DNA from: CAYHVH01 sp964360335
GTDB lineage: Bacteria > Patescibacteriota > Doudnabacteria > UBA920 > 2-01-FULL-46-14
Direction of reading: 5' to 3'
Assembly (NCBI GenBank): GCA_964360335.1
Contig: CAYHVH010000002.1
Coordinates: 4,336-68,335, forward strand
Length of the DNA stretch: 64,000 nucleotides
Part shown: piece by piece, positions 8,552 through 15,903 of the stretch
Layout of the letters: the number at the start of each line of letters is the position of its first letter
Numbering within the stretch: position 1 is the first letter of the stretch
The notes under the pieces: generated by a model
Database searches by the model: none
What the model was told of the DNA's origin: nothing
The model's input: only the letters and a program-made list of their open reading frames with translations
Position numbers and translations under genes: made by a program

Positions 8552-8908
8552 ATGTCTCACAAGTTCAGGTTTTGGCTTATATTTGTCTTTAGCGCGGTCT
8601 CGTTTTTTACGCCATTGGCGGTTGAAGAACGAGTGGGGTTGGGGCTGGATAAAGTTGTGCATGCATTTTTATTTTTCTTGCTGGTGTACTTCGCGTTCCA
8701 GGCCTACCCGGAGAGAAAAGTCTTGTCGGTAATTCTGCTGTTGCTTTATACCGTTGCTACCGAATTTATTCAGGAGAGCTATATTCCGCATCGGAGTTTT
8801 GATGTGTATGATATTGTCGCTGATACCGCGGGAATTATTGCAGGTGCTATTTATACACTCACTAAGAGGGAGAGATCCTTCGTCCCGCCGTGGCGGGACG
8901 AAGGATGA
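8552..8908 (+). CDS. VanZ-family membrane protein
   Basis: 118 aa with about four hydrophobic segments. VanZ hallmarks: DKVVHAFLFFLLVYF early, then TEFIQ and RSFDVYDIVADTAGIIAG. The family includes the teicoplanin-resistance protein VanZ; the role in CPR is unknown. The last residues (SFVPPWRDEG) and the stop codon are encoded by a palindromic element (8875-8906), so the natural C-terminus may have been replaced. Confidence 0.8.
   Translation: MSHKFRFWLIFVFSAVSFFTPLAVEERVGLGLDKVVHAFLFFLLVYFAFQAYPERKVLSVILLLLYTVATEFIQESYIPHRSFDVYDIVADTAGIIAGAIYTLTKRERSFVPPWRDEG
8875..8906. repeat. Palindromic element at VanZ 3' end
   Basis: Perfect inverted repeat ATCCTTCGTCCCGCC / GGCGGGACGAAGGAT around a GT centre. 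It encodes the VanZ C-terminus and ends on its stop codon. It belongs to the class of short palindromes with an AGGAT end seen elsewhere here (51874-51896, 23161-23182). Confidence 0.85.
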
Positions 8909-8918
8909 CAAACAGGGC

Positions 8919-9773
8919 GTGAATAACATCACAAGCCGAATAGTTAAAAGACTAAAGCTTCCCAAACCCACGTCGTACAAAGGTGACAACGGCCAACTTT
9001 TGATTATCGCAGGAAGCAAGCAGTACCACGGTTCGCTTCTTTATGCTATCAAAGCCGCCAGTAAAATCGTGGATTTGATTTATGTGCTGACGACAAAGGA
9101 AAATCAGCGACTGGTGCAACTGCTGAAGAACAGGAGTGCAGGGTTTATATCCGTTGGCGACCTCTCCCTCATTCCCTCCCCTCGCCAGGGGAGGGAGGTA
9201 AAAGCTGATTGCGTACTCATTGGACCGGGGATGGGGACGGGAGAACGGACTTATAAACTTGTAGAGAGAGTTTTGAAGAGCGGAGTCAAAGCGGTCCTAG
9301 ACGCGGATGCCATTAATGTTTTGGATAAAAAATTACTTAATTTACTCGATACCAATCATATTTTGACTCCGCATAAAGGGGAATTCGGACGGCTATGGCA
9401 GAAATCTTCGACCTCTCCCTCATTCCCTCCCCATCGCCTGGGGAGGAAGGCCGAAGAGTTGATGCACAGATATGGCTCTACGATTGTACTAAAGGGCAGG
9501 GTAGATGTCGTAGCTCACGCCGAGCAAGGCTTAAAATTTAACTACACTGGCAACGAGGGGATGACCAAGGGAGGAACGGGGGATGTGCTGGCCGGGCTGA
9601 TTGCAGGGCTTTTCTGCAAAAATGACGCCTTTGCGGCGGCCGCGGCTAGCGTTTATATAAACGGCTTGGCTGGCGATGAGCTTTATAAAAAAGTTGGGCC
9701 TTACTATAATGCCGAGGATTTGGTAGAGCAGATACCCCAAACGCTATGGCGTTTGATAAATCCTAAGCACTAA
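8919..9773 (+). CDS. nnrD: ADP-dependent NAD(P)H-hydrate dehydratase
   Basis: 285 aa. Repairs hydrated NAD(P)H by ATP/ADP-dependent dehydration. Seen: DNGQLLIIAGSKQYHGS at the N-terminus, DADAINVL, ILTPHKGEFGRL and the catalytic/ATP loop GMTKGGTGDVLAGLIAG. This is the C-terminal YjeF domain alone; the epimerase half (NnrE) is absent. GTG 8919, 10 nt after VanZ, is the likely start since upstream in-frame sequence is VanZ in another frame. Two copies of one palindromic element are inserted in frame (residues ~81-94 and ~165-178), in regions where family members have short loops. Confidence 0.85.
   Translation: MNNITSRIVKRLKLPKPTSYKGDNGQLLIIAGSKQYHGSLLYAIKAASKIVDLIYVLTTKENQRLVQLLKNRSAGFISVGDLSLIPSPRQGREVKADCVLIGPGMGTGERTYKLVERVLKSGVKAVLDADAINVLDKKLLNLLDTNHILTPHKGEFGRLWQKSSTSPSFPPHRLGRKAEELMHRYGSTIVLKGRVDVVAHAEQGLKFNYTGNEGMTKGGTGDVLAGLIAGLFCKNDAFAAAAASVYINGLAGDELYKKVGPYYNAEDLVEQIPQTLWRLINPKH
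9160..9199. repeat. In-frame palindromic element, nnrD copy 1
   Basis: Begins ACCTCTCCCTCATTCC and folds through CCCTCCCCT / AGGGGAGGG with loop CGCC. Translated here as DLSLIPSPRQGREV. Same left half as the element at 9411-9450 but read in another frame. Confidence 0.85.
9411..9450. repeat. In-frame palindromic element, nnrD copy 2
   Basis: Shares its first 23 nt with the element at 9160, then a CCTCCCCA / TGGGGAGG stem. Translated as TSPSFPPHRLGRK, a different frame from copy 1. The gene stays open through both. Confidence 0.85.
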
Positions 9774-9853
9774 ATCCTAAATACTAAATAAATCCAAAAT
9801 CATAAATCTCAAATCGTTCGGAATTTAAAGAGTTCGTATTTGTTTAGGATTTA
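9771..9853. repeat. AT-rich spacer with inverted repeat
   Basis: TAAATCCTAAA (9771-9781) and TTTAGGATTTA (9843-9853) are exact inverted copies flanking an AT-rich spacer made of ACTAAAT/AATCC-type words. It may act as a weak bidirectional terminator or be a repeat remnant; a similar TCTAATTTCTAATG-type spacer precedes rplA. Confidence 0.5.
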
Positions 9854-9881
9854 GATATTAGAATTTAGAATTTAACTTCCC

Positions 9882-10331
9882 ATGAAGGTCGTCATTGACA
9901 CCAACATTTTAATCAGCGGTTCTTATGACGAATCTTCGCATTCTTTTAAGATACTCCAGGAAGTCATAGCCGGGAAGATTCAGGCTTGTGCGACGCATCA
10001 GACGATGAGCGAAAACCGGCAAATGCTTCGAAAACTGGTCAAGGACAGAAATTACCGGACTCTTTTGGAAAGCTATTTTCAAAAACTGCAAGTTACTAAA
10101 CTTTTCAGGCCGCTTCAGGTCGTGGCAGACCCCGAGGACAATAAACTTTTTGAGTCCGCGGTGTCAGCCGGCGCCCAATATATCATCACCGAAGATCGGG
10201 AAGTTCTGGATGTTGAGGTATATCGCGACGTAAAAGTCATCACCCCAGAGGATTTTTGGGCGGTTTACGAAAATCAAAGTGGCAGTGACTCGGCGTGGCA
10301 GGATTGGACGAAAATAGTGATGGGGAAATGA
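9882..10331 (+). CDS. PIN-domain nuclease (putative toxin component)
   Basis: 149 aa. PIN fold with acidic residues in VIDTNILIS (D6), ADPEDNKLFESAV and YIITEDREVL; this resembles the group annotated as putative toxin-antitoxin toxin component (PIN_3/COG1569-like). It would cut RNA in a Mg-dependent way. No adjacent antitoxin is seen: upstream is an AT-rich spacer and downstream a palindromic element then uvrD. It could be an orphan toxin or an RNA-processing nuclease. Confidence 0.75.
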   Translation: MKVVIDTNILISGSYDESSHSFKILQEVIAGKIQACATHQTMSENRQMLRKLVKDRNYRTLLESYFQKLQVTKLFRPLQVVADPEDNKLFESAVSAGAQYIITEDREVLDVEVYRDVKVITPEDFWAVYENQSGSDSAWQDWTKIVMGK

Positions 10332-10341
10332 CTTTACGAAC

Positions 10342-10399
10342 TACCCCCACTCTTTCTTCCCCTATTTGCTTCGCTGTCAGGGGGAGAGGAAGAGGGGGT
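10342..10399. repeat. Palindromic element upstream of uvrD-like gene
   Basis: Long imperfect palindrome: CCCCCACTCTTTCTTCCCC pairs with GGGGGAGAGGAAGAGGGGG across a loop containing TTTGCTTCGCTGTC. It could form a hairpin at the end of the PIN gene; it also occupies the region where a -35 box for the next gene would be (a TAGAAT -10-like box is at 10408-10413, 9 nt before ATG 10423). Confidence 0.75.
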
Positions 10400-10422
10400 C
10401 ATTGTGCTAGAATAATGGTGCT

Positions 10423-13401
10423 ATGCAGAAGACTAAGATCGAACTCAAAACCAAATCTAAGATTTTAGAAGGTTTAAATGATGAGCAGGCCCGAGCGGTG
10501 ACTCACGGCGAAGGGCCGCTTCTGATTGTTGCTGGGGCCGGTACCGGCAAAACAACGGTTATCACCAGACGCGTGGCTTACCTGATTGAACGGGGAATAA
10601 AACCGGAGCAGATTTTGGCGCTCGCTTTCGGCGACAAAGCCGCTCAAGAGATGGAAGAACGCGCGGACAAGCTTTTGCCCTACGGCTACTACAATTTGCA
10701 AATTTCTACTTTCCACGCCTTCGCGGAATCGGTCCTCAAAGAGCACAGCCTGGAGATTGGCCTGCCGGATTTTAAGGTGCTGGACGAGGTCGGCCAGTGG
10801 TTACTCATCAGAAATAACCTGGAAAAGTTTGACCTTGATTACTACCGGCCTCTGGGCAACCCCACGCGGTTTATTAAGGCCTTGGTTACGCACTTTGCCC
10901 GGGCCAAGGATGAACTTATTACCCCCGAGGAATACTTGGGATATGCGGAAAAACTTAAATTAGTATCTGACCAAGACCCTTCGACTTCACTTCGCTCCGC
11001 TCAGGGACTGAAATCGTTAGCGCCCGAGCTTGCCCGCCCGCTGAAGCTAGGCGAAGGCTGGGTCGAGGGCCAGGAACTCAAAAGGATTGCCGAGGTCGCC
11101 AACGCTTATCACGTTTATCAAAGACTTTTGCTGCAAAATAGCGTTTTGGATTTTGGGGATCTCATCAATTATACCCTAACGCTTTTCCAGAAACGGCCGC
11201 GCGTTTTGGAGCTTTACCGGAAGCGTTTTCAGTACATCTTGATTGACGAGTTTCAGGATACGAATTATGCGCAGTACGAGCTTTTGAAATTTCTGGCTGC
11301 GCCGAAAAACAACCTCACGGTCGTCGGCGACGACGACCAGAGTATTTTTAAGTTCCGCGGTGCTTCGATTTCCAATATTCTGCATTTTCAAAAGGATTAC
11401 CCGGACGCGGTGTTTGTTTCTCTCACCAGGAATTACCGGAGCGGCCAGAACATCTTGGACGAAGCCCACCGGTTTATCCAGCAGAATGATCCGGACCGGC
11501 TGGAGGTCCGCCTCCAGCTTTCCAAAAAACTCCAAAATCCGGAGAACCTAAGAGGGGAGATTCAGCCGCTTCTGGCGCAAGACTATATCAGCGAGGCCCG
11601 ACTGGTGGCAGAGAAAATCCTGGAATTTTTGAACAAAGACCCGGGTTTGACTTGGGACGACTTTGCCATCCTGGCGCGCTCCCACGACACGCTCAATCCT
11701 TTTATCACGGTTCTGGAGGAAAATCACATTCCACACATTTATTTTGCCAACAAAGGCCTGTACAAAAAAGCCGCAATCTTGGATATTTTGGCCTATTTCC
11801 GGCTTTTGGACAATTATCACGAATCGCAGGCTTTGTACCGGGTGGCGAATTTTCCGCTGTTCCAAATTTCCCACGCCGCCATTGTGGAGCTTTCACACTT
11901 TGCCAAAAGGAAGTCGCTCTCGCTATTTGAAGCCTTCCGGCTGGCCCCGGCCGTCTTAAACCTTGACGAAAAAAGCCGGGAGGGACTCCAGAAACTTTTA
12001 ATCCTTTTGGAGCAGCACGCCAAGCTCGCGCGCGAGAAGAGCGCCGAGCAAGTCTACATTCAGGTGGTAAACGATCTGGATTTTGCGGCAGCGGCCCTCC
12101 AGGATTATCAAAACGGGAAATATTTGGAAAATTTTCGGCGGCGCATCCAGGATTTTCAGGTCCAAAATCCGGACAAAACTCTAAAGAACTTTATGCGGGA
12201 GCTTAATTTTGAGCAAGAGGCCGGGGGACTGGGAGAGTTGGAGTTTGACGCGGAAGCCGGCCCGGAGGCCGTAAAACTCATGACGGTCCACGGCGCCAAG
12301 GGACTGGAGTTTAGCCACGTGTTTGTCGTAGGGCTGGTGGATAAAAGATTTCCAAGTCTGGAGCGGCGGGAAGCGATCGAGATTCCGCAGGCGCTCATCA
12401 AAGAGGTTTTGCCGGTGGGGGACATTCATTTAGAAGAAGAGCGGCGGCTTTTCTACGTGGCGATGACCCGACCCAAAAAAACCTTGTTTTTGACGAGAGC
12501 CCTGGATTACGGGGGCAAGCTTCAGAAAAAGCCTTCCCGCTTTCTAGAGGAGCTAGGGCTTGCCCGAGCGACGGGGGCGAAGCCGACTGGCGAGGTGGTT
12601 TTTGCCGGAACCAACACGTCCGGAAGACCGCAAAGATTGCCGCTCCCAAAGTTGTTTTCCTTCACCCAAATCTCTGTCTTTAGAAGTTGTCCGCTGGAGT
12701 ACAAATTCAAATATGTCCTGAAGCTCCCGCTTCCCGGTCGGGCAAGTTTGTCTTTCGGACAAACCATCCACCAAACCTTGGAAAAATTTTTGCGTCTCAC
12801 GAAGCAACACCGGGAAAGTCAGGACCTCTTCGGTCAACACTCCGGAGCCGAACCTCTGGACTTTGACGCTCTCCGGAAGCTGTATCGCGAGTCTTGGACT
12901 GATGATTGGTACGAAAGCCGCGCGCAAATGGAAGATTACCGGGACAAAGGCGAGAAGATCCTGAAATTTTTCCATGAGGACTCAAAAACCAACCCCCCGC
13001 GTCCGAAATACCTCGAGGCGAATTTTAAACTTAAGCTCGGGCCGTATCTCCTGCAGGGTAGGATCGACCGGGTCGACGAAGCCCCTGGGGGTTTGCTGAT
13101 CATTGACTACAAAACCGGGCCTCCCCGGGGCATCAACAAAGTGGACAAAGAACAACTCCTCCTCTACCAGTGGGCCACGGAAGAGTTTCTGAAAGAACGC
13201 GTCGCCGATTTGCAATATTGGTTTCTTTGGGATAGTCTGAAAAAACAATCCTTTTTGGGGAGACCAGAAGAGATTACTAAACTTAAGGAAGATTTCACGG
13301 CGACCATTTCCGAAATCGTATCCGCCGTGCAGGGCGACGACTTTTATAACCGGGATTTGCACATCTCTCATGACTGCGAGTTCCGGGATTTAGGACTATG
13401 A
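10423..13401 (+). CDS. UvrD/PcrA-type helicase with C-terminal PD-(D/E)XK nuclease
   Basis: 992 aa SF1 helicase for DNA unwinding in repair or recombination. Walker A AGAGTGKTT (K43), Walker B IDEFQD (D275-E276), motif III VVGDDDQSIFKFRG, NYRSGQNIL, motif V TVHGAKGLEFSHVF, motif VI YVAMTRPKK. The C-terminal ~270 residues carry SFTQISVFRSCPLEYKF and the nuclease core RIDRVDE...LLIIDYKTG (D895, K897), as in AddB/RecB-family nucleases; only two of the usual four iron-sulphur cysteines are visible. Residues ~185-217 are two palindromic elements inserted in frame. The next gene overlaps by 4 nt. Confidence 0.9.
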   Translation: MQKTKIELKTKSKILEGLNDEQARAVTHGEGPLLIVAGAGTGKTTVITRRVAYLIERGIKPEQILALAFGDKAAQEMEERADKLLPYGYYNLQISTFHAFAESVLKEHSLEIGLPDFKVLDEVGQWLLIRNNLEKFDLDYYRPLGNPTRFIKALVTHFARAKDELITPEEYLGYAEKLKLVSDQDPSTSLRSAQGLKSLAPELARPLKLGEGWVEGQELKRIAEVANAYHVYQRLLLQNSVLDFGDLINYTLTLFQKRPRVLELYRKRFQYILIDEFQDTNYAQYELLKFLAAPKNNLTVVGDDDQSIFKFRGASISNILHFQKDYPDAVFVSLTRNYRSGQNILDEAHRFIQQNDPDRLEVRLQLSKKLQNPENLRGEIQPLLAQDYISEARLVAEKILEFLNKDPGLTWDDFAILARSHDTLNPFITVLEENHIPHIYFANKGLYKKAAILDILAYFRLLDNYHESQALYRVANFPLFQISHAAIVELSHFAKRKSLSLFEAFRLAPAVLNLDEKSREGLQKLLILLEQHAKLAREKSAEQVYIQVVNDLDFAAAALQDYQNGKYLENFRRRIQDFQVQNPDKTLKNFMRELNFEQEAGGLGELEFDAEAGPEAVKLMTVHGAKGLEFSHVFVVGLVDKRFPSLERREAIEIPQALIKEVLPVGDIHLEEERRLFYVAMTRPKKTLFLTRALDYGGKLQKKPSRFLEELGLARATGAKPTGEVVFAGTNTSGRPQRLPLPKLFSFTQISVFRSCPLEYKFKYVLKLPLPGRASLSFGQTIHQTLEKFLRLTKQHRESQDLFGQHSGAEPLDFDALRKLYRESWTDDWYESRAQMEDYRDKGEKILKFFHEDSKTNPPRPKYLEANFKLKLGPYLLQGRIDRVDEAPGGLLIIDYKTGPPRGINKVDKEQLLLYQWATEEFLKERVADLQYWFLWDSLKKQSFLGRPEEITKLKEDFTATISEIVSAVQGDDFYNRDLHISHDCEFRDLGL
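10977..11072. repeat. Two in-frame palindromic elements in the helicase gene
   Basis: Element a (10977-11006) starts CCCTTCGACTTC and ends CTCAGGG. Element b (11023-11072) encodes PELARPLKLGEGWVEG; nearly the same DNA and peptide (PELAPPPKPGEGWVEG) occurs in mnmA at 52741-52790, with about five differences in 49 nt. The two host proteins are unrelated, so the match comes from the element. Confidence 0.85.
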
Positions 13402-14294
13402 GGGCAATCATTGACCCAAGCAAACAAAAATTCGTGATTATCCTGGTGGCAGCGCTCACCACGTTTTTTGGCCTGGAGGTTGCGAGCCAAACTCTCGCGA
13501 CTTATCAGCTACCGCTGTTTTTGCGGGTCAGCTTGTATGTCTATTTATTTTTGATTTTTTGGCAGACTTTTGTATTTGATTTACACCTCAAAAAAGCCGG
13601 CTCTTGGCGAGCGCTGGAACACTCCCTTTGGCAGGCCTTGAAGGCTCGGTTCGAATACCTCAAGGAGCGCCACCACTGGCTGCATTTCCAGAACTACCTG
13701 ATTTTGCCCGGTTTTATTTACTGGATGACGGTCGCGTTGTTGTTTCTCAATCCTTTCGACGAACTTCGGAAGCAAGTCTGGATTTTTCTCTCGACAGTAG
13801 CCCTAAGCGGCGGCTTTTGGTACCTGAAAACCGTATTTTATTCCCATCGCGAGGCGAGCCGAATCTCGCGAGAAGTCATTTTTTTGGCCAAACTCTATGC
13901 CTCCTATTTGTCCTTTGCGGCGGGGTTGGGACTTGTTCGCTACTTCGGGCTGGGGGCGGAATTTTTTACTTTGACCGCGTTTTTGATCACGTTTTGGCTT
14001 TTGTTTCAGGCCTTGTTCCAACACCACTTTATCGGGTTTCAAACCTTAAAGTTTCTTTTGCTGGCAGGAATCGGGATGGCCGCGGCCGGTTATTTCGTGT
14101 ATTCCTTGTGGAACGTCAATTTTTACAGCGGTGGACTGGTTTTGGCCGCAGTTTATAACACCATCTGGGGACTTGTGCACCACAAGTTTATTGACCAGAA
14201 CTTGACCCGGAGAATCGTCTACGAGTATCTGGCCGTGCTGTTCGTGATTTTGGTGATTGTCTTTGGAACGACTAACTTCGCTGAGCGAATTTAG
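13398..14294 (+). CDS. Multi-pass membrane protein of unknown function
   Basis: 298 aa, not recognised. About eight hydrophobic segments (for example residues 12-30, 38-60, 105-120, 195-212, 218-238, 270-290) separated by short basic loops such as EYLKERHHWLHF. It overlaps the helicase stop by 4 nt, so the two are co-translated; a link to DNA repair is not obvious. It ends 116 nt before the convergent CAP gene. Confidence 0.6.
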   Translation: MRAIIDPSKQKFVIILVAALTTFFGLEVASQTLATYQLPLFLRVSLYVYLFLIFWQTFVFDLHLKKAGSWRALEHSLWQALKARFEYLKERHHWLHFQNYLILPGFIYWMTVALLFLNPFDELRKQVWIFLSTVALSGGFWYLKTVFYSHREASRISREVIFLAKLYASYLSFAAGLGLVRYFGLGAEFFTLTAFLITFWLLFQALFQHHFIGFQTLKFLLLAGIGMAAAGYFVYSLWNVNFYSGGLVLAAVYNTIWGLVHHKFIDQNLTRRIVYEYLAVLFVILVIVFGTTNFAERI

Positions 14295-14346
14295 CCGAGG
14301 GCGTCGAATTCATTTCGCGCCCGAGGCACATTCGAAAAGGGAGGCA

Positions 14347-14404
14347 GTCCCGACTTGGTCGGGACGGTTGGAGGGAAAAACGCCTCTCGGGTTTTTCCCT
14401 CCAA
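14347..14404. terminator. Bidirectional hairpins between convergent genes
   Basis: Two perfect inverted repeats: GTCCCGAC-TTG-GTCGGGAC (14347-14365) and a 14-bp stem TTGGAGGGAAAAAC / GTTTTTCCCTCCAA (14368-14404, 9-nt loop). They separate the rightward membrane gene from the leftward CAP gene. There is no T-run after the stem on the plus strand, so efficiency is uncertain. Confidence 0.6.
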
Positions 14405-14410
14405 GATCTG

Positions 14411-15376
14411 TTACCACCACCAAATCAGAATTGAAAGCAAAACTATCAGAATAAAAGTAAACAAGTGATAACTGGAGTGGCTGCGTTCTATCACCGCTTC
14501 GTGTCTAGAAATGATGACGGAATCCGCCGAAAGCACCAGAAGTAAAAACACGCCAAACAGGGTAAAAACGGTGCGGCTCAAGTTCCGCGCACTTCCCAGG
14601 AAATCAAAGACAGTCGAGCGGGCAGGTGGCGATGGTTCTGGCGCTACGAACGGCTCGGGCGCGCGTGGCGCTTTTTTTACTACGAGCGGCGGCGACTTGG
14701 CTTCTTCGCCGCTTGCCGCAGTCGTGGTCGGGGTGGAAATGGCTTCGGGAACGCTCAAGGGAGGTGGGACTCCTGGTGCAGGAGGGGGGAGGGCCGGTGC
14801 TTCGGCCTTGACTTTGGGTTTGGGTTTCGCGGCTTCGGTCGGCGCGCCAAATAGGCTGGTAGTGAGGTTGGTATATCGCCCTTGATAATCGCCGAACAGC
14901 GCCGCCAGCCCCTGATCAAAAAAATCGGGATGCAAGAGGTTCGCTCGATGAGTGGGACTATCGATCCAGGCTTTGACTAATCCCTCGGAGGTTGCAAAAT
15001 CTACTGCCAAATTTTCGCCCAGGATTTTGTACGGCGTATAACCGGCGGCGACGATTTTCGGCCAGACGTAGTTGCCATCGGGATCAACGTGAGCGAAGTA
15101 GTCGCGATCAATCATGTCTTGCGACTTCTCCGATGCCGCCGTAAGCAACGCTCGGTGGGTGAAGAGGCGAGTAAGATTGCGGTTCTCCCGCTCCTCGTTG
15201 ATGAGGGACATCAAGGTTTGAGATTCGACTGCGGCGCTTTCGGCTGACAGGGCTCCCAGAAAAAGGCGCAGTAAAAGTAAGAGGATGCCGTAAATTAAAA
15301 AAGCTTTGTAGGAAAGGACGGGCGGGCGGAAATTATTCTCGGGGGAAGCTATTAAAAAACTGGCGATTTTGCCCAT
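14411..15376 (-). CDS. Membrane-anchored CAP/SCP domain protein
   Basis: 321 aa. N-terminal membrane segment (~residues 26-46), then a YkwD-like CAP domain: LMSLINEERENRNL, HRALLTAASEKSQDM, YFAHVDPDGNYVWPKI, ILGENLAVDF and WIDSPTHRANLLHPDF, with the His/Glu residues of the CAP cavity. A Pro/Ala-rich linker follows and a C-terminal hydrophobic pair ends in WWW, so both ends are probably in the membrane with the CAP domain outside. The role of bacterial CAP proteins is unclear. Confidence 0.8.
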   Translation of the reverse strand: MGKIASFLIASPENNFRPPVLSYKAFLIYGILLLLLRLFLGALSAESAAVESQTLMSLINEERENRNLTRLFTHRALLTAASEKSQDMIDRDYFAHVDPDGNYVWPKIVAAGYTPYKILGENLAVDFATSEGLVKAWIDSPTHRANLLHPDFFDQGLAALFGDYQGRYTNLTTSLFGAPTEAAKPKPKVKAEAPALPPPAPGVPPPLSVPEAISTPTTTAASGEEAKSPPLVVKKAPRAPEPFVAPEPSPPARSTVFDFLGSARNLSRTVFTLFGVFLLLVLSADSVIISRHEAVIERSHSSYHLFTFILIVLLSILIWWW

Positions 15377-15383
15377 AATTTGG

Positions 15384-15393
15384 TATAATTATA
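15384..15393. promoter_or_regulatory. Shared palindromic -10 box
   Basis: TATAATTATA reads TATAAT on both strands. Rightward it is 6 nt before ATG 15396; leftward it is 11 nt before ATG 15376. No good -35 box on either side. Confidence 0.5.
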
Positions 15394-15395
15394 GC

Positions 15396-15761
15396 ATGGC
15401 AAGAGTGGGAATGCATCTCTGGTTGGCAGTCACAGCCGTTATTGCGGCCCTGACTGTGGGGCTATGGTTGATGAGCATGGTCAGTCCCGAGGAGGCTCAA
15501 ATCTGGCAGCAAGCCGTTGTTTATGGGGCGGCATTTCTGGGAGTATTTGGGCTAGCCACACTTTTAGGATATCTTGTGCGTGCGATTTTTTGGCCGGGCG
15601 GCCTCCGGTACGAGCACTTGAAATCTTCGAGGCGGCAAGGCATACTCTTGGGCTTTCTGGCCGTGGTTTCCCTCATTCTCCAAGCGGCCGCCATTTTTAA
15701 CAGCGGCACGGCCCTGCTGCTCCTGATAATTTTTGGGCTTTTGGAACTTTATGTCCAATAA
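15396..15761 (+). CDS. Small membrane protein of unknown function
   Basis: 121 aa, four predicted membrane segments (LWLAVTAVIAALTVGLWL; AVVYGAAFLGVFGLATLLGY; GILLGFLAVVSLILQAAAI; ALLLLIIFGLLELY) with a basic loop GGLRYEHLKSSRRQ. Not recognised. ATG 15396 is chosen over an in-frame upstream codon because the TATAAT box ends 6 nt before it. The 3' end overlaps a short PheS-like reading frame by 11 nt. Confidence 0.6.
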   Translation: MARVGMHLWLAVTAVIAALTVGLWLMSMVSPEEAQIWQQAVVYGAAFLGVFGLATLLGYLVRAIFWPGGLRYEHLKSSRRQGILLGFLAVVSLILQAAAIFNSGTALLLLIIFGLLELYVQ

Positions 15762-15882
15762 AGCAAGCCTCGGTGACCTAAAGAGGACGGCATTAAAAGA
15801 GCTTGATGCGGCAACCAGCTTATCGGCCCTGTTTCTGGTGGAAAAAAGATATTTAGGATATAAAGGACGCTTGACCGATTAA
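15751..15882 (+). CDS. Orphan PheS N-terminal coiled-coil fragment
   Basis: 43 aa. The sequence LKELDAATSLSALFLVEKRY followed by LGYKGRLTD resembles the tRNA-binding coiled-coil start of bacterial PheS, whose usual wording is a helix ending in LGKKG-x-LT. It stops there, and the catalytic PheRS gene begins 1.07 kb later at 16956 without such a helix. Either the helix is made as a separate small subunit, or this is the remnant of a normal pheS start split by insertion of the 15904-16959 gene. Overlaps the previous gene by 11 nt. Confidence 0.5.
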   Translation: MSNKASLGDLKRTALKELDAATSLSALFLVEKRYLGYKGRLTD

Positions 15883-15903
15883 GAACGTTAAGCCAATTTT
15901 GAC

